Assembly: GCA_963750735.1 (NCBI GenBank)
Contig: CAVVRY010000002.1
Coordinates: 245,578-309,577, forward strand
Reading direction: 5' to 3'
Length of the DNA: 64,000 bases
From: JANTGF01 sp963750735
Lineage (GTDB): Bacteria; Bacteroidota; Bacteroidia; Bacteroidales; VadinHA17
Shown here: piece after piece, positions 29,441-38,507 of the stretch
How the letters are laid out: the number at the start of each line of letters is the position of its first letter
Position numbering within the stretch: the first letter of the stretch is position 1
Made by a program: the position numbers and the translations under genes
The notes under the pieces: generated by a model
Database searches by the model: none
Told to the model about the DNA's origin: nothing
What the model saw: the letters and a program-made list of their open reading frames with translations, nothing else

Positions 29441-31453
29441 ATGCCTGATAAATCCAAAAACCCATTTCAGTTTTGGGAGGAGTTAAAGCGCAGGAGAGTT
29501 ATCCGAGTTATTACTGTATATGCAGCCGCTGCCTTTGTTCTATTAGAACTGGTAGATATAATTTCTGAACCTTTTGGCTTACCTGATTGGACATTAAAGC
29601 TTGTTACTGTCCTTTTAGTCATTGGTTTTATCATTTCTATCATTCTATCATGGATATATGATGTTACTCCTGAGGGTATCGAAAAAACAAAGTCATCAAA
29701 AGAAGTTGCAAGTGTAGAAGCACCGCCTGCCTCAATAGGATGGAAGATTGCCACTTTTGTGAGTGTTTTAATAATTATAGCTTTTTTAGTATTCTACATA
29801 GTTGGCAACAATAAGAAGTCTTTTGATATATCAAAGCTGGAAAAATCCATTGCTGTATTACCATTGGATTATTTAAGCGAAGACCCTAATAATGAATATT
29901 TGGCAAATGGAGTGTTAGATGCAATCACAGGGCATCTTTCACTGATTGAAGGACTCAGAGTAATGCCAAGAACATCTGTAGAACAATATAAAGAAAATAT
30001 AAAATCAGCGAAGGAAATAGGAGAAGAATTAGATGTTAGTTATCTGGTCGAAGGCAGCTTCCTTATGGTAGGTAATCTGGTAAAGCTTACAATTCAATTA
30101 GTAGTTGCAGAGGAAGGAGATCACATCTTCTACAAGGAGTATGACAGGGACTATAGTGATATTTTTGCTGTTCAAAGCGAAGTGGCTATGAATATTGCCA
30201 AAGAGGTTGAAGTGGCAATCACTCCAGAGCAAAAACAACGTATTGAGAAAATACCTACCACAAACCTGACTGCATATGACTTTTACCAGAGAGGCAGAGC
30301 GGAACATGAAAGATTTTTCTTTGATTTGAATAACAAAGGCGAGCTGGAAAGGGCCGAAGATCTTTACAATAAAGCTTTAGAATATGACTCTACGTTTGCA
30401 TTGGCCTATACAGGACTGGCATTGGTGTATTGGAATGAACAATTAGTAGATACTTATTCAAACAAAAACTACCTGGATACATTGCAAATTTTAGCTGATA
30501 AAGCCCTTGCCTTTGACCATCAACTTTCAGAAGCTTATGTAGTTAAAGGATTGTATTATCTTATGAATAGTATATCAGATCAGGCTATAAATGAAATTGC
30601 TAAGGCTATAAGATTCAATCCTAACAATTGGATGGCATACTATCTTAAAGGCCGTATTTATTCTTTTGAGGATGATCATAGGAATTCTATTGAAAATTTT
30701 TATAAAGCCACATCATTGTACAGAGGGCCGCTTTTGCCTGAAATCTACAGAAATCTTGCTTCGTCATTTTCAAATTCTGGGTTCAAGCAGATAGGTGAGA
30801 AGTACTTGAAAGAAGCTCTTGCACTGGATGACGATTCGGCCAGTTATTACTCCTCATTAGCATCATCTGAATCCATTAATGGCAATTATATAAAAGGCAT
30901 TGAATTCAGTAAGAGGGCCAATGCTATTCACTCAGCCAATTCATACAGCGATGCGACGATTGGCAATAACTTCATATTCCTTGGTCAATTTGAGGAAGCA
31001 TTGGAGCACTATAAGAAGTGTTATGATATACGTCAGGCTCAATACTATCCCGAACAAATGTTAGCAGGTTTAATGTTGCGAATTGGACAATGCTATTTGA
31101 ATTTTGGAAAGGATGAGACCGCTGCATATTATTTAAATAGATCACGGGAGTTGTATAATGAACTAAACGATTTGGGACGAATAGTTAACTTTTCTGAACT
31201 TGTAGATATATATGAACGTTCGTGTTTGTACGCATTACTGGGTGATAAAGATAAAACCCTTGAATACTTAAGTCTTTATAATCAATCCCAGCATGTCTCA
31301 TTGTGGCTTGTCATACAGCTGAAAGTCGATCCTGCATTCAACAGCATCCGCAATGAGGAGCAGTTCCAGCAGATTGTAAAAGATATGGAAGCCAAATACC
31401 AGGCCGAGCATGAGAAGGTCAAGGCATGGTTGGAGGAGAATGATATGCTATAA
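29441..31453 (+). CDS. Membrane-anchored TolB-like/TPR protein, divergent family copy G
   Basis: 670 residues, the longest and most divergent family member. It keeps the start MPDKSKNPFQFWEELKRRRV, the two-plus-one membrane layout, an EGIEKTKSSKEV linker and a TolB-like domain (KSIAVLPLDYLSEDPNNEYL, VSYLVEGSFLMVGNLVKLTI), closer to the general family consensus than the other eight. The TPR region (about 275-640) has more and different repeats, and the C-terminus (KVKAWLEENDML) lacks the KMNLPLP ending. It has leader repeat R upstream but not the 34-bp promoter box, so its expression is probably controlled differently. It lies before the leftmost tRNA fragment of the accessory island. Confidence 0.85.
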   Translation: MPDKSKNPFQFWEELKRRRVIRVITVYAAAAFVLLELVDIISEPFGLPDWTLKLVTVLLVIGFIISIILSWIYDVTPEGIEKTKSSKEVASVEAPPASIGWKIATFVSVLIIIAFLVFYIVGNNKKSFDISKLEKSIAVLPLDYLSEDPNNEYLANGVLDAITGHLSLIEGLRVMPRTSVEQYKENIKSAKEIGEELDVSYLVEGSFLMVGNLVKLTIQLVVAEEGDHIFYKEYDRDYSDIFAVQSEVAMNIAKEVEVAITPEQKQRIEKIPTTNLTAYDFYQRGRAEHERFFFDLNNKGELERAEDLYNKALEYDSTFALAYTGLALVYWNEQLVDTYSNKNYLDTLQILADKALAFDHQLSEAYVVKGLYYLMNSISDQAINEIAKAIRFNPNNWMAYYLKGRIYSFEDDHRNSIENFYKATSLYRGPLLPEIYRNLASSFSNSGFKQIGEKYLKEALALDDDSASYYSSLASSESINGNYIKGIEFSKRANAIHSANSYSDATIGNNFIFLGQFEEALEHYKKCYDIRQAQYYPEQMLAGLMLRIGQCYLNFGKDETAAYYLNRSRELYNELNDLGRIVNFSELVDIYERSCLYALLGDKDKTLEYLSLYNQSQHVSLWLVIQLKVDPAFNSIRNEEQFQQIVKDMEAKYQAEHEKVKAWLEENDML

Positions 31454-31460
31454 AACTTAT

Positions 31461-31539
31461 CAGATTATCCTCAACCCCAGTTCAACCCAATAAAAAAAGG
31501 GAATCAGATTCTAAAGATCTAACTCCCTCTCCTTTAACT
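31461..31539 (+). repeat. 3' trailer repeat after TPR copy G
   Basis: CAGATTATCCTCAACCCCAG followed by CAATAAAAAAAGGGAATCAG and ACTCCCTCTCCTTTAACTG, matching the trailers after H and I. AAAGGGA...TCCCTCT can form a hairpin with an inner AGAT/ATCT stem, a possible terminator. Confidence 0.6.
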
Positions 31540-31726
31540 GTGGGCCCAGTCCCGAAGATTCCAAAATCTACGATTTTGATTTATCTTCGAGGATCCACGA
31601 TCTTCTAAACCCGCATAGCGGGTAGAATATCGGGACCGGGCTCCCCGAGCAAATCTCCCAATGTCGATTATTCGGGACAGGCTTCTCGCCCCCTGTGCGA
31701 GAACCATCGACCCCCTGATTATGAGT
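31540..31726 (-). pseudogene. tRNA(CAT) 3'-half fragment interrupted by palindromic insertions
   Basis: Relative to the intact tRNA at 51830-51903, this locus holds GTGGGCCCAG (31540-31549), an 86-bp insertion with TCCCGA...TCGGGA ends (31550-31635), CCGGGCTC (31636-31643), a further 57 bp, then the GAACC...ATTATGAGT segment (31701-31726). It ends inside the anticodon loop, after which unrelated sequence begins. The fragment at 43634-43803 ends at the same base. Confidence 0.7.
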
Positions 31727-31807
31727 TTCTTTTAACGATTTCCATGCGTTTACACAGATTTATATCAGTTTGACCCAGTTTAATTTACTTCACATTAAAT
31801 ATAAAAT

Positions 31808-31862
31808 ATTACACTGGTTTACATGAATTTGTAGAAATACTGGCACCAAAAATGGCACAGTT
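31808..31862. repeat. Arm-type repeat next to the tRNA fragment
   Basis: AAATATTACACTGG, then ACTGGCACC and ATGGCAC. A related stretch lies the same way round beside the tRNA fragment at 43.8 kb (43917-43970), and ACTGGCACC recurs at 33.75 kb. Short direct repeats at such a position are typical of integrase arm sites; that role is inferred. Confidence 0.4.
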
Positions 31863-31886
31863 TTTAAAGCTCAACATCTAAGCAAT

Positions 31887-33419
31887 TTACTGATCCAGGA
31901 TATCACTGACCAAATCCCCAATGAATTTAGCAAAATCGGTGATATCATTACCGACACTGGCCTTTTCCAATGCGGACATATATTGCTCGCGTTTATCCAA
32001 CTTTATGACTGTCCACGGATAGTTTCCAGATGCCAACATAACATTCATAAGAAAACGAGCCATCCTTCCGTTACCATCAAAATATGGATGTATATAAACA
32101 AAGATGAAATGACCAAGAACCACACGGACACTTACTTCCGGCTCTTCTTTCAATAAGTCGAAAAAAACAGGCATTGTATCCCGAACAGCTTCATGTCTGG
32201 GCGGTGTATGCATCACACCTTTAATGTAGACCGGCCCATTACGATATCCAGCCAAATCTGATGCTTTTGCAAGCCCTACAGCTACGCTAGGAGCGAATAA
32301 TTCACGGTACCAACTACCATGATCGTTATCCACAACCTCTCCGGGATTTTCATCCTCCAGGATAGATTTAATACTATCCTTAACAACCTGAAAAGCCTGA
32401 AAATAACCACGTGCAGCCATGGCATCTTTTTGTTGTCTATCTTCTCCGCTTTGATTGGGATCCCAATCACCACTTGCTACTTTCTCAATCAGTTCACGGG
32501 TCACTCTATAACCTTCAATGGAAAGCGAATGATAAGCATCACTGCTATAGTTTTTTTGAACCTGTTTGAGATAATCATTTACACTTAACACCTCTTTTGG
32601 AGCATCGGGAAAATATTTTATCACAACATCTCTCATTTGTTTCCACATGATTTTAATACGATTGACATAGGGTGATACCTCTCTTGAACTTAGCTCAAGT
32701 TCCATCTTTTCCATAAATGGGTCGGTTTCCCGCACATCATAACCGGCTGATTTCATTGTGGCCAGAATATTGTTGGCGATCTTATCGTTTCCAATATTGC
32801 GAAACGCTCCCGAAAGTCGTCCGGCAACCACACTTTTACCTCCATCCAGAAGTTTTGCCAATACGTCCGATGAATCTTTGACCATGGCTAAGCAGGTTCG
32901 TGCATCGGTTGGATGACGCGTAAAAAAGTCAGAACCAGCTCCAACAAGCCCCGGTTCTAACGAATAAACCTGCACACCTTCAATTTCCTCACGTTCTTTT
33001 TGATGCGGGATTTCGACTTTTGAATCAAAAATTGAAGAGCCATGTAATAGATTCACCCTGTTATTAGAAGCTTTGGGAGAACGTATAAGAAGTTGGGTTG
33101 GTACCATGAAATTTCCACTATGTAATGAAAGCGATTGTTCAGGAGATAAGCACCACTCCTTGGCAAAACGGGTATCAATGTAAGAAGCGATGAAAATCCA
33201 AAAAGAAACGTACCACGATATCGTTTCACCTTGTTTTTCATCAGAAGGACAGGAAATATACCAACCCTTCATTACTTCCCGAATGAAGCCATTTTCAAGT
33301 AGGCGTTCTTTATGTGTTCGGGATAGATCATCCGCTTTGATAATAGCAATACCTCTTTCATTTTGAAGTTTCTCTAGTTCGACTAAAGATTCAGCAAGTT
33401 TTTCTGTAGGCGTGGCCAT
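31887..33419 (-). CDS. Fic-family protein with N-terminal winged-helix-like domain and inhibitory motif
   Basis: 510 residues. The Fic active-site loop HPYFDGNGRMARF starts at residue 444, with catalytic His, the Mg-binding acidic residue and the NGR anion hole all present, so AMP (or other nucleotide monophosphate) transfer to a target protein is expected. The inhibitory-helix motif S-x-x-x-E-G is found before the Fic core (SLSIEG, residues 298-303), which makes it a self-restrained class II type. The first 60 residues (ADDLSRTHKERLLENGFIREVMKGWYI) look like the winged-helix start of AbiEi-type antitoxins and may bind DNA. No separate antitoxin gene is adjacent. It is flanked on both sides by tRNA-fragment/palindrome loci. 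Confidence 0.85.
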   Translation of the reverse strand: MATPTEKLAESLVELEKLQNERGIAIIKADDLSRTHKERLLENGFIREVMKGWYISCPSDEKQGETISWYVSFWIFIASYIDTRFAKEWCLSPEQSLSLHSGNFMVPTQLLIRSPKASNNRVNLLHGSSIFDSKVEIPHQKEREEIEGVQVYSLEPGLVGAGSDFFTRHPTDARTCLAMVKDSSDVLAKLLDGGKSVVAGRLSGAFRNIGNDKIANNILATMKSAGYDVRETDPFMEKMELELSSREVSPYVNRIKIMWKQMRDVVIKYFPDAPKEVLSVNDYLKQVQKNYSSDAYHSLSIEGYRVTRELIEKVASGDWDPNQSGEDRQQKDAMAARGYFQAFQVVKDSIKSILEDENPGEVVDNDHGSWYRELFAPSVAVGLAKASDLAGYRNGPVYIKGVMHTPPRHEAVRDTMPVFFDLLKEEPEVSVRVVLGHFIFVYIHPYFDGNGRMARFLMNVMLASGNYPWTVIKLDKREQYMSALEKASVGNDITDFAKFIGDLVSDILDQ

Positions 33420-33463
33420 GACAGTCTCTTTTTAATGTTTATTAATCGGTTCTGTATCTCTTT

Positions 33464-33546
33464 AAGTGAATTTCGCTGTGTCAAACCAAGTATATTCTGA
33501 CGTGTCAAACTAAGTATATATTGTTGTATGATTTTAAGTGTATTTT
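33464..33546 (-). promoter_or_regulatory. Operator-like repeats upstream of the Fic gene
   Basis: Two near-identical 19-mers on the + strand, GTGTCAAACCAAGTATATT (33478) and GTGTCAAACTAAGTATATA (33502), spaced 24 bp, flanked by shorter relatives AAGTGAATTTC (33464) and AAGTGTATTTT (33536). Their position 45-130 bp before the start codon suggests binding sites for a regulator, possibly the winged-helix part of the Fic protein itself. Confidence 0.5.
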
Positions 33547-33885
33547 GCAAATATATACATAAACAATGAAATAAAGCCCAACACTCAACCAAAAAAGGCA
33601 TTCATTTTGTGGTTATTAAGCTTATTGATTCTAATACTCGGAAGCAAAAACTTTGTGTTTAAAGAGCTATTATGTTTAAGGATGTTTTAATAAAGGAGGC
33701 CGCAAGGAAGGTACAAATTCCCACCAACCTTTTCTCCCAAATCCTGGCACTAAACTGGCACCAGACAAAAAGTTGCAATATTCGGGCAGCAATATCAGTG
33801 TGAGAGTGGTTTTTCGTTGCACTTAAAATAAAAAACAGAGCATATGTTCATCGCTCTCGCTCTTCACACTCACTGTATTTTTGTG

Positions 33886-34033
33886 TGCCCAGCCCCGAAG
33901 ATTTTGAAATCTACGATTTTGATTTATCTTCGAGGATTCACGATCTTCTAATCCCGCGGAGCGGGTAGAATATCGGGACCGGGCTCCCCGAATATATCTC
34001 CAAAGTTTATTTTACGGGACAGGCTTCTCGTCC
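33886..34033. repeat. Palindromic TCCCGA element, copy 2, with tRNA 3'-end remnant
   Basis: GCCCAG, then an 86-bp element (33893-33978; CCCCGA...TCGGGA), then CCGGGCTC and a stretch ending GGGACAGGCTTCTCG, in the same order as at 31.5, 43.6 and 51.6 kb but without the tRNA middle segment. ACTGGCACC-type repeats lie about 130 bp to the left. Confidence 0.6.
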
Positions 34034-34109
34034 TTTTAAAAGTTGCAATTACTTCTTAGCCAGCTCATTATGATTAACATTAGATTGCCATAATTATCCC
34101 TCACTTTTT

Positions 34110-34858
34110 ATTTGGAATTCCTTTTTATCAAAAGCACCGATTGCCTTTAACTCTGGGATACGGCCTACGCATAAGGTAGGGCTTTGGGTCATAACTCACA
34201 TCATATTGATTAAAATATAAATAATATCTTTAGAATAAAAAGTTGTTATTATAAACAAGTTGAACTCATTTAATTTAATTAAATCATGGATGAATTTTAC
34301 GCACTAGGAGAAGTAACAATAACCATTGCAGGATTCGCAGCTTTGTTTTCTATTCTCAAACCGCAAAAGAAGACCTGGGATGATTCGGATAAATCTAATT
34401 TAATCAGGTTTTATATGATGATCGAGTTTGCCTGCTTGATCTCAATCTTTAGTTTTCTTCCGGTGATTCTTTTTGGCTACTTCAATCCTGAAATCACCTT
34501 CAGATTGTCTTTTGGTGTTACTTTTTTAATAACATTTCCATTTATGATATATGGAACAAAACGTAATAAAAGATTAACCGGCAAAGTATTAATAAATGGG
34601 GTAACAACTGCTATTTTAATAATAATCTGGAGTCTAATGATACTATTTGCTCTGATGGGGGCTCTAGATCTTCTCGGTGAGAACTACAAGACTAATTACT
34701 TGATTCTACTCTTCTTAATGTTTGTATCGGATTTATATCTTTTCATCAGGCTTATATATTTCTCCATAAGAAAGATATAGTGGAGTAAAATTAAATTTGA
34801 TTATTTAATAACTAATATGTTACAATCCTGTGTATAATACATTTGGAAGATAGTGCTA
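34110..34858 (+). repeat. Direct duplication, unit 1 (holds the first 164-aa gene)
   Basis: About 750 bp, including the upstream leader (GGAATTCCTTTTTATC, CTACGCATAAGGTAGGGC), the whole gene and about 75 bp after it, repeated nearly unchanged at 35860-36608. The leader part is a short relative of repeat R. Confidence 0.8.
34286..34780 (+). CDS. Small membrane protein of unknown function, copy 1
   Basis: 164 residues with four predicted membrane segments (about 8-24, 47-65, 75-92 and 108-130, with a fifth hydrophobic stretch at 140-158) and a basic loop (GTKRNKRLTGK). The start MDEFYALGEVTITIAGFAAL matches a group of uncharacterised Bacteroidota/proteobacterial membrane proteins; I cannot name a function. 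Nearly identical to the gene at 36035-36529. The differences cluster in residues 36-38 and 78-118, while both ends are the same, which suggests recent duplication with either relaxed selection in the middle or gene conversion at the ends. Confidence 0.7.
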   Translation: MDEFYALGEVTITIAGFAALFSILKPQKKTWDDSDKSNLIRFYMMIEFACLISIFSFLPVILFGYFNPEITFRLSFGVTFLITFPFMIYGTKRNKRLTGKVLINGVTTAILIIIWSLMILFALMGALDLLGENYKTNYLILLFLMFVSDLYLFIRLIYFSIRKI

Positions 34859-35010
34859 ATTTCGGGGTTTTACATTTAATAAATTTTGTGGGATTTGCAG
34901 AAAAAAACTCCGGAGTGCCAAATCCTTCATGCACAAACCGGTCAATACCATTAGTTTCGCTGAGCTCGGACAACAAATTGGTTTTCGGTTCCACTAAAAT
35001 GAGCCTTGTA

Positions 35011-35240
35011 TTGTAATCTTTCATTGACGATTGTGGATACTCCTTAAATAACAAGACAGAACAACAACAGAAAATTAATTAGGCCAAATATCCTCTAATA
35101 AAGATAGAACTCTAAAGGGCCAGCTAACGATATAGACCATTAGTACTCATAAACATAAAGACAGCTGCTATCGCAAACAAGGTCTCACATTCGTTAATCC
35201 CTATTATCCTTCATGGTCGATTGGGGATACTCGTAGGCTA
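35011..35240. repeat. Dispersed intergenic repeat S, copy 1
   Basis: TTGTAATCTTTCATTGACGA and TTGTGGATAC at 35011-35040, then about 175 bp on a related TATCCTTCATGGTCGATTGG (from about 35214). The same pair of blocks at the same distance occurs at 40982-41205. The segment between them is not well conserved, and no gene is supported in it. Confidence 0.5.
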
Positions 35241-35420
35241 TATTATTGTGATTTGAGGATTACAAGTCAGATGCCTATACCTAAAATTTCAAGTATCTAT
35301 TATTGCAAAAGTTAAAAATTAAGAAGCTAGTATTTTAAGTTTAGAAAGTATGCATATTGCAGTAATTAATGCACTACAAGCTTCTAAAACAGCTTTAAAC
35401 GTCATCTTTTACTCTTACAT

Positions 35421-35783
35421 TTAGTATTCTGCACCCCAATAGACATCTTCATCTTTTGGCTCCACTTCTTCTTTAATAAATCTTTTAAATTCATCGTCAC
35501 TCAAATCTTTGGTATTCTCATGGATGGGGTGCTCCACTCCCCAATAGGTGGATTCTCTATATCCCTTCACTTTCTTTTGTAGGACCTCATGCCTGTTGAG
35601 GTTGGAGTTAAATCGACTGCCCTTTGAGGAAGAATATGACTGATCACTATCTATTAATGGAAAGGAAGTATGGAGGCCAGGATTATCGACTGGGTAGGGA
35701 GCCTCACGAGGCCTAATTAAAATTAAAAGAATAAAAGCTAAGAATAATCCAATAAGGAGGTTTTTGGGTCTAAGAAGGCTCAT
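35421..35783 (-). CDS. Small membrane-anchored protein with repeated YWG motif
   Basis: 120 residues. One N-terminal membrane segment (NLLIGLFLAFILLILI) after a basic start, then a soluble, charged domain. A short motif occurs twice near the C-terminus, TYWGVEHP and VYWGAEY, each preceded by charged residues, an internal duplication. I do not recognise the family. A purine-rich AAGGAGG sequence precedes the start on the minus strand. It lies between the two duplicated 164-aa membrane-protein genes and points the other way, so it may have been trapped by the duplication. A real gene is likely but not certain. Confidence 0.55.
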   Translation of the reverse strand: MSLLRPKNLLIGLFLAFILLILIRPREAPYPVDNPGLHTSFPLIDSDQSYSSSKGSRFNSNLNRHEVLQKKVKGYRESTYWGVEHPIHENTKDLSDDEFKRFIKEEVEPKDEDVYWGAEY

Positions 35784-35859
35784 GACTTTTTATTAAGAAA
35801 ATAGCAATAACCATTCCTAGCTACATAAATTTTAATATATAACTATCCCTTAATAAATA

Positions 35860-36608
35860 TTTGGAATTCCTTTTTATACAGAGCACCGTTTGCCTTTCAA
35901 ACTGGGATGGGGTCTACGCATAAAGTAGGGCTTTGGATATTGATATACATCATATTGTTAAAGTAATAAATGCTAACTTTAGCACAAGAAGTTGTTACAA
36001 TAAACAAGTTAAACACATTTAATTTAATTAAATCATGGATGAATTTTATGCACTAGGAGAAGTAACAATAACCATTGCAGGATTCGCAGCTTTGTTTTCT
36101 ATTCTCAAACCACAAAAGAAGACCTGGGAATTTTTGGATAAATCTAATTTAATCAGGTTTTATATGATGATCGAGTTTGCCTGCTTGATCTCAGTCTTTA
36201 GTTTTCTTCCGGTGATTCTTTTTGGCTACTTCAATCCTGAAATCACCTTCAGATTGTCTTTTGGTCTTCTTTTTTTTATAACATTTCCATATATGATATA
36301 TGGAAATAAACGTAATAAAAGAATCACCGGCAAAGTATTATTCGGTGGGATAGTAACTGTTATTTTATTGATAATCTGGAATCTAATGATACTATTTGCT
36401 CTGATGGGGGCTCTAGATCTTCTCGGTGAGAACTACAAGACTAATTACTTGATTCTACTCTTCTTAATGTTTGTATCGGCTTTATATCTTTTCATCAGGC
36501 TTATATATTTCTCCATAAGAAAGATATAGTGAAGTAAAATTAAATTTGATTATTTAATAACTAACATGTTACAATACTGTGTATAATACATTTGGCAGAT
36601 AGTGCTAA
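35860..36608 (+). repeat. Direct duplication, unit 2 (holds the second 164-aa gene)
   Basis: Second copy of the block at 34110-34858. Leader, gene and tail are conserved; the copies part company after ATAGTGCTAA. Confidence 0.8.
36035..36529 (+). CDS. Small membrane protein of unknown function, copy 2
   Basis: 164 residues, the paralogue of 34286-34780 with the same membrane topology. The first 34 residues and the last 45 or so are unchanged apart from one position (ALYLF for DLYLF). The middle differs, for example WEFLDKSN for WDDSDKSN and LFGGIVTVILL for LINGVTTAILI. All differences keep the hydrophobic pattern, so the protein appears to be under selection. No partner gene is evident. The leader in front, a short relative of repeat R, is duplicated with it. 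Confidence 0.7.
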   Translation: MDEFYALGEVTITIAGFAALFSILKPQKKTWEFLDKSNLIRFYMMIEFACLISVFSFLPVILFGYFNPEITFRLSFGLLFFITFPYMIYGNKRNKRITGKVLFGGIVTVILLIIWNLMILFALMGALDLLGENYKTNYLILLFLMFVSALYLFIRLIYFSIRKI

Positions 36609-37482
36609 AAATGAAGATGATAGCTATAATTTAACATAGTATTAAATTGAAGGCTTGGAGCTTAAAAATGTCAAACGCACCATATTTGAACCGTTCAATA
36701 CCATTCCACTTACTGAACTTTTGTAAAACCAGTCCCCGCTGCGTGTGTAGTTGGAGAGGTTAGCCTTTGATTTCCTCAGGGGTTGGGTGGGGCCAAATTA
36801 TGCCTTAGTTATCTTACCCTACCCCCATTTTATCCATTATCTCTGTTGAGTTGAGGAATTGCATCTTGGAAAGGAGATCGTGGCTATTTAACCAGAAGGG
36901 TTTGGAAATAATAGGGATCTCACAATTGGAAAAAGTACCCAATACACCCCTATATGGTATATATTTTTTACTTTTAGTGTACTTTAGTATACATATAAAC
37001 AAGTTGGGCGTAATTCAGCAAATTATGTGATCTGAAAGCCAGCTATTTTTCGGATTGAAATAAATAAGGTCAGGCTGGTTTTCAAGCAGGCTAGTAGAGG
37101 TTAGATCCAAAGGATAAAAAAACAGGAAATGGTATTTTTCCTGTGCAAGTCTAGAGCGGTGATACCGTGGAAAGCTTTACTTTCTAACGTATAAACGTTT
37201 CTTAGACTTGAACGAAGGTATCTGAAAAAATTGATAAAATCAAGTTTTTTAGTTCTGAGTTTTTAACATTTGGATCTTTTTTCTTTGGAGGTAAGCCTGC
37301 AAAAGACCAGGCTGAGGGTTGTAAAAAGACAATCCGAGCGATTTGACCAACTAACTTTATAAGGCGTTATAAAATCAATAAGTCAAGCCTAAAATAACTG
37401 AGCTTTTATTTCTGGAGATGGTATAACTTGCTGAACTCCGTTTGCCTTAAAGAAATGGCAGGATGATTCCAGGGCAAACTAC
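36609..37482. other. Long intergenic stretch with no supported gene
   Basis: About 870 bp of AT-rich sequence on both strands with only short, unconvincing frames. It ends at the attC-like hairpin at 37483. A TTCTAACGTATAAACGTTTC stretch near 37180 and AAGGCGTTATAAAAT near 37360 look like decayed pieces of such hairpins, but I could not pair them. Confidence 0.5.
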
Positions 37483-37608
37483 TCCCAACAGGCAATAAAC
37501 TTCATACCTCGTTTGGAGTTTTATTGATTTAAAGTATAAATTTACAATTTATACGGTATTAGTGAAGGCAGTAAACGAGGAACGTAGTTTATTGCCGTAA
37601 CGTTATAG
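37483..37608 (+). repeat. attC-like imperfect hairpin
   Basis: TCCCAAC (37483-37489), a single A, a 24-nt arm at 37491-37514 (starts GGCAATAAAC) that pairs with 37573-37596 (ends GTTTATTGCC) at 21 of 24 positions, a 5-nt spacer GTAAC, then GTTATAG (37602-37608). The loop is about 58 nt. The next gene starts 18 bp later. Confidence 0.6.
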
Positions 37609-37626
37609 GCAATTAATTTTAATGCA

Positions 37627-38184
37627 ATGAGAATCAGTCGAATACTTTTATTTTTTTTACTTTGTTTTATTTCTTTTAAGTCCTTTTCTCAACGAGTTGA
37701 TAGTAAAGTCAGTTCTATTGATAGTTTGATAGGTTATATTCAAACCAATGAAGATAATCGTTCTCTTTATGAAACAATCTTTACAGACGGACTGGTTACG
37801 AAAAAAACATTAGGACTTTTTAAATCTCGAAAAGGTTCTGGCGGTTATTCTGAACAGTATACTATTCAAGATTCATTGTTGGTTAAATTATGGACAGGTA
37901 AGCGAATCTTTTTAAACCAACAACAGACAGTTAGTCATAATACAATGGAATATTATATTTTCGAGAATGAAAATTTGTGCTATTATAAAGAAAAGAAGTT
38001 TTATGAAGAAAAGAATGGTGTAGATTCTTTGCTTTATGAAATCACTTACTATATTGATAATGAAAATGTACTTCTGTTTGACTCGAAAGGTAGTTTTGAA
38101 AAAGAATCAACTGATTATTTGACACAAATTTTAAAAACGGCAAGTAAAAAAATAAAGTATAAGAACGCTTTGATAAAGTGGTAG
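37627..38184 (+). CDS. Exported protein of unknown function in an attC-bounded cassette
   Basis: 185 residues. A signal peptide (ILLFFLLCFISFKSFSQ) is followed by a soluble domain rich in tyrosine and lysine with no motif I know. The frame opens 18 bp after one attC-like hairpin and closes 19 bp before the next (38204), so gene and hairpin fit the size and tight packing of an integron cassette with one gene and almost no other DNA. Base composition is AT-rich like the surroundings. No promoter of its own is evident. The family is unknown to me; an antimicrobial or stress role would be guesswork. Confidence 0.65.
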   Translation: MRISRILLFFLLCFISFKSFSQRVDSKVSSIDSLIGYIQTNEDNRSLYETIFTDGLVTKKTLGLFKSRKGSGGYSEQYTIQDSLLVKLWTGKRIFLNQQQTVSHNTMEYYIFENENLCYYKEKKFYEEKNGVDSLLYEITYYIDNENVLLFDSKGSFEKESTDYLTQILKTASKKIKYKNALIKW

Positions 38185-38203
38185 TTATATTAAAATTAAC
38201 AGC

Positions 38204-38340
38204 CTATAACAGCGGTTCTTATTACATGCGGGGGTTTGGTAACTTGCTGACTAAATATTATCTTAGTAAACATTATTAACGGGGGACTGTGAAACAAGGC
38301 GGGGGAAACCCGCACGTAACAAAACCGCGGACCGTTAGCG
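38204..38340 (+). repeat. attC-like imperfect hairpin (best example)
   Basis: CTATAAC (38204-38210), A, then GCGGTT and an arm through ATTACATGCGGG; the right arm has CCCGCACGTAAC, AACCGC, a 5-nt spacer GGACC and GTTAGCG (38334-38340). The arms pair for more than 25 nt with few mismatches. Terminal boxes end in AAC on the left and begin with GTT on the right, as in attC sites. Confidence 0.65.
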
Positions 38341-38507
38341 GTAAACTGGCCATTGCGCCAGATTAAACATGGAGTAAATTGTTTGGTACTGTAAACCTTT
38401 CCCCAGAAGGTTGCTCTGTTCAAAAAATAACCTTGAATAAACATTCCAGGCTATTCACCTATTGATTTGTAAATGATTTCGGAGGGACAGGCACCGGTGG
38501 ACCCTCC

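Noticed and set aside
34812..35054. 80-residue frame on the minus strand
   Set aside because: No membrane segment, motif or ribosome site; it overlaps the duplicated tail and repeat S, whose second copy has no such frame.
36814..37002. 62-residue frame on the minus strand in the long gap
   Set aside because: Low-complexity composition and no recognisable feature; probably chance.
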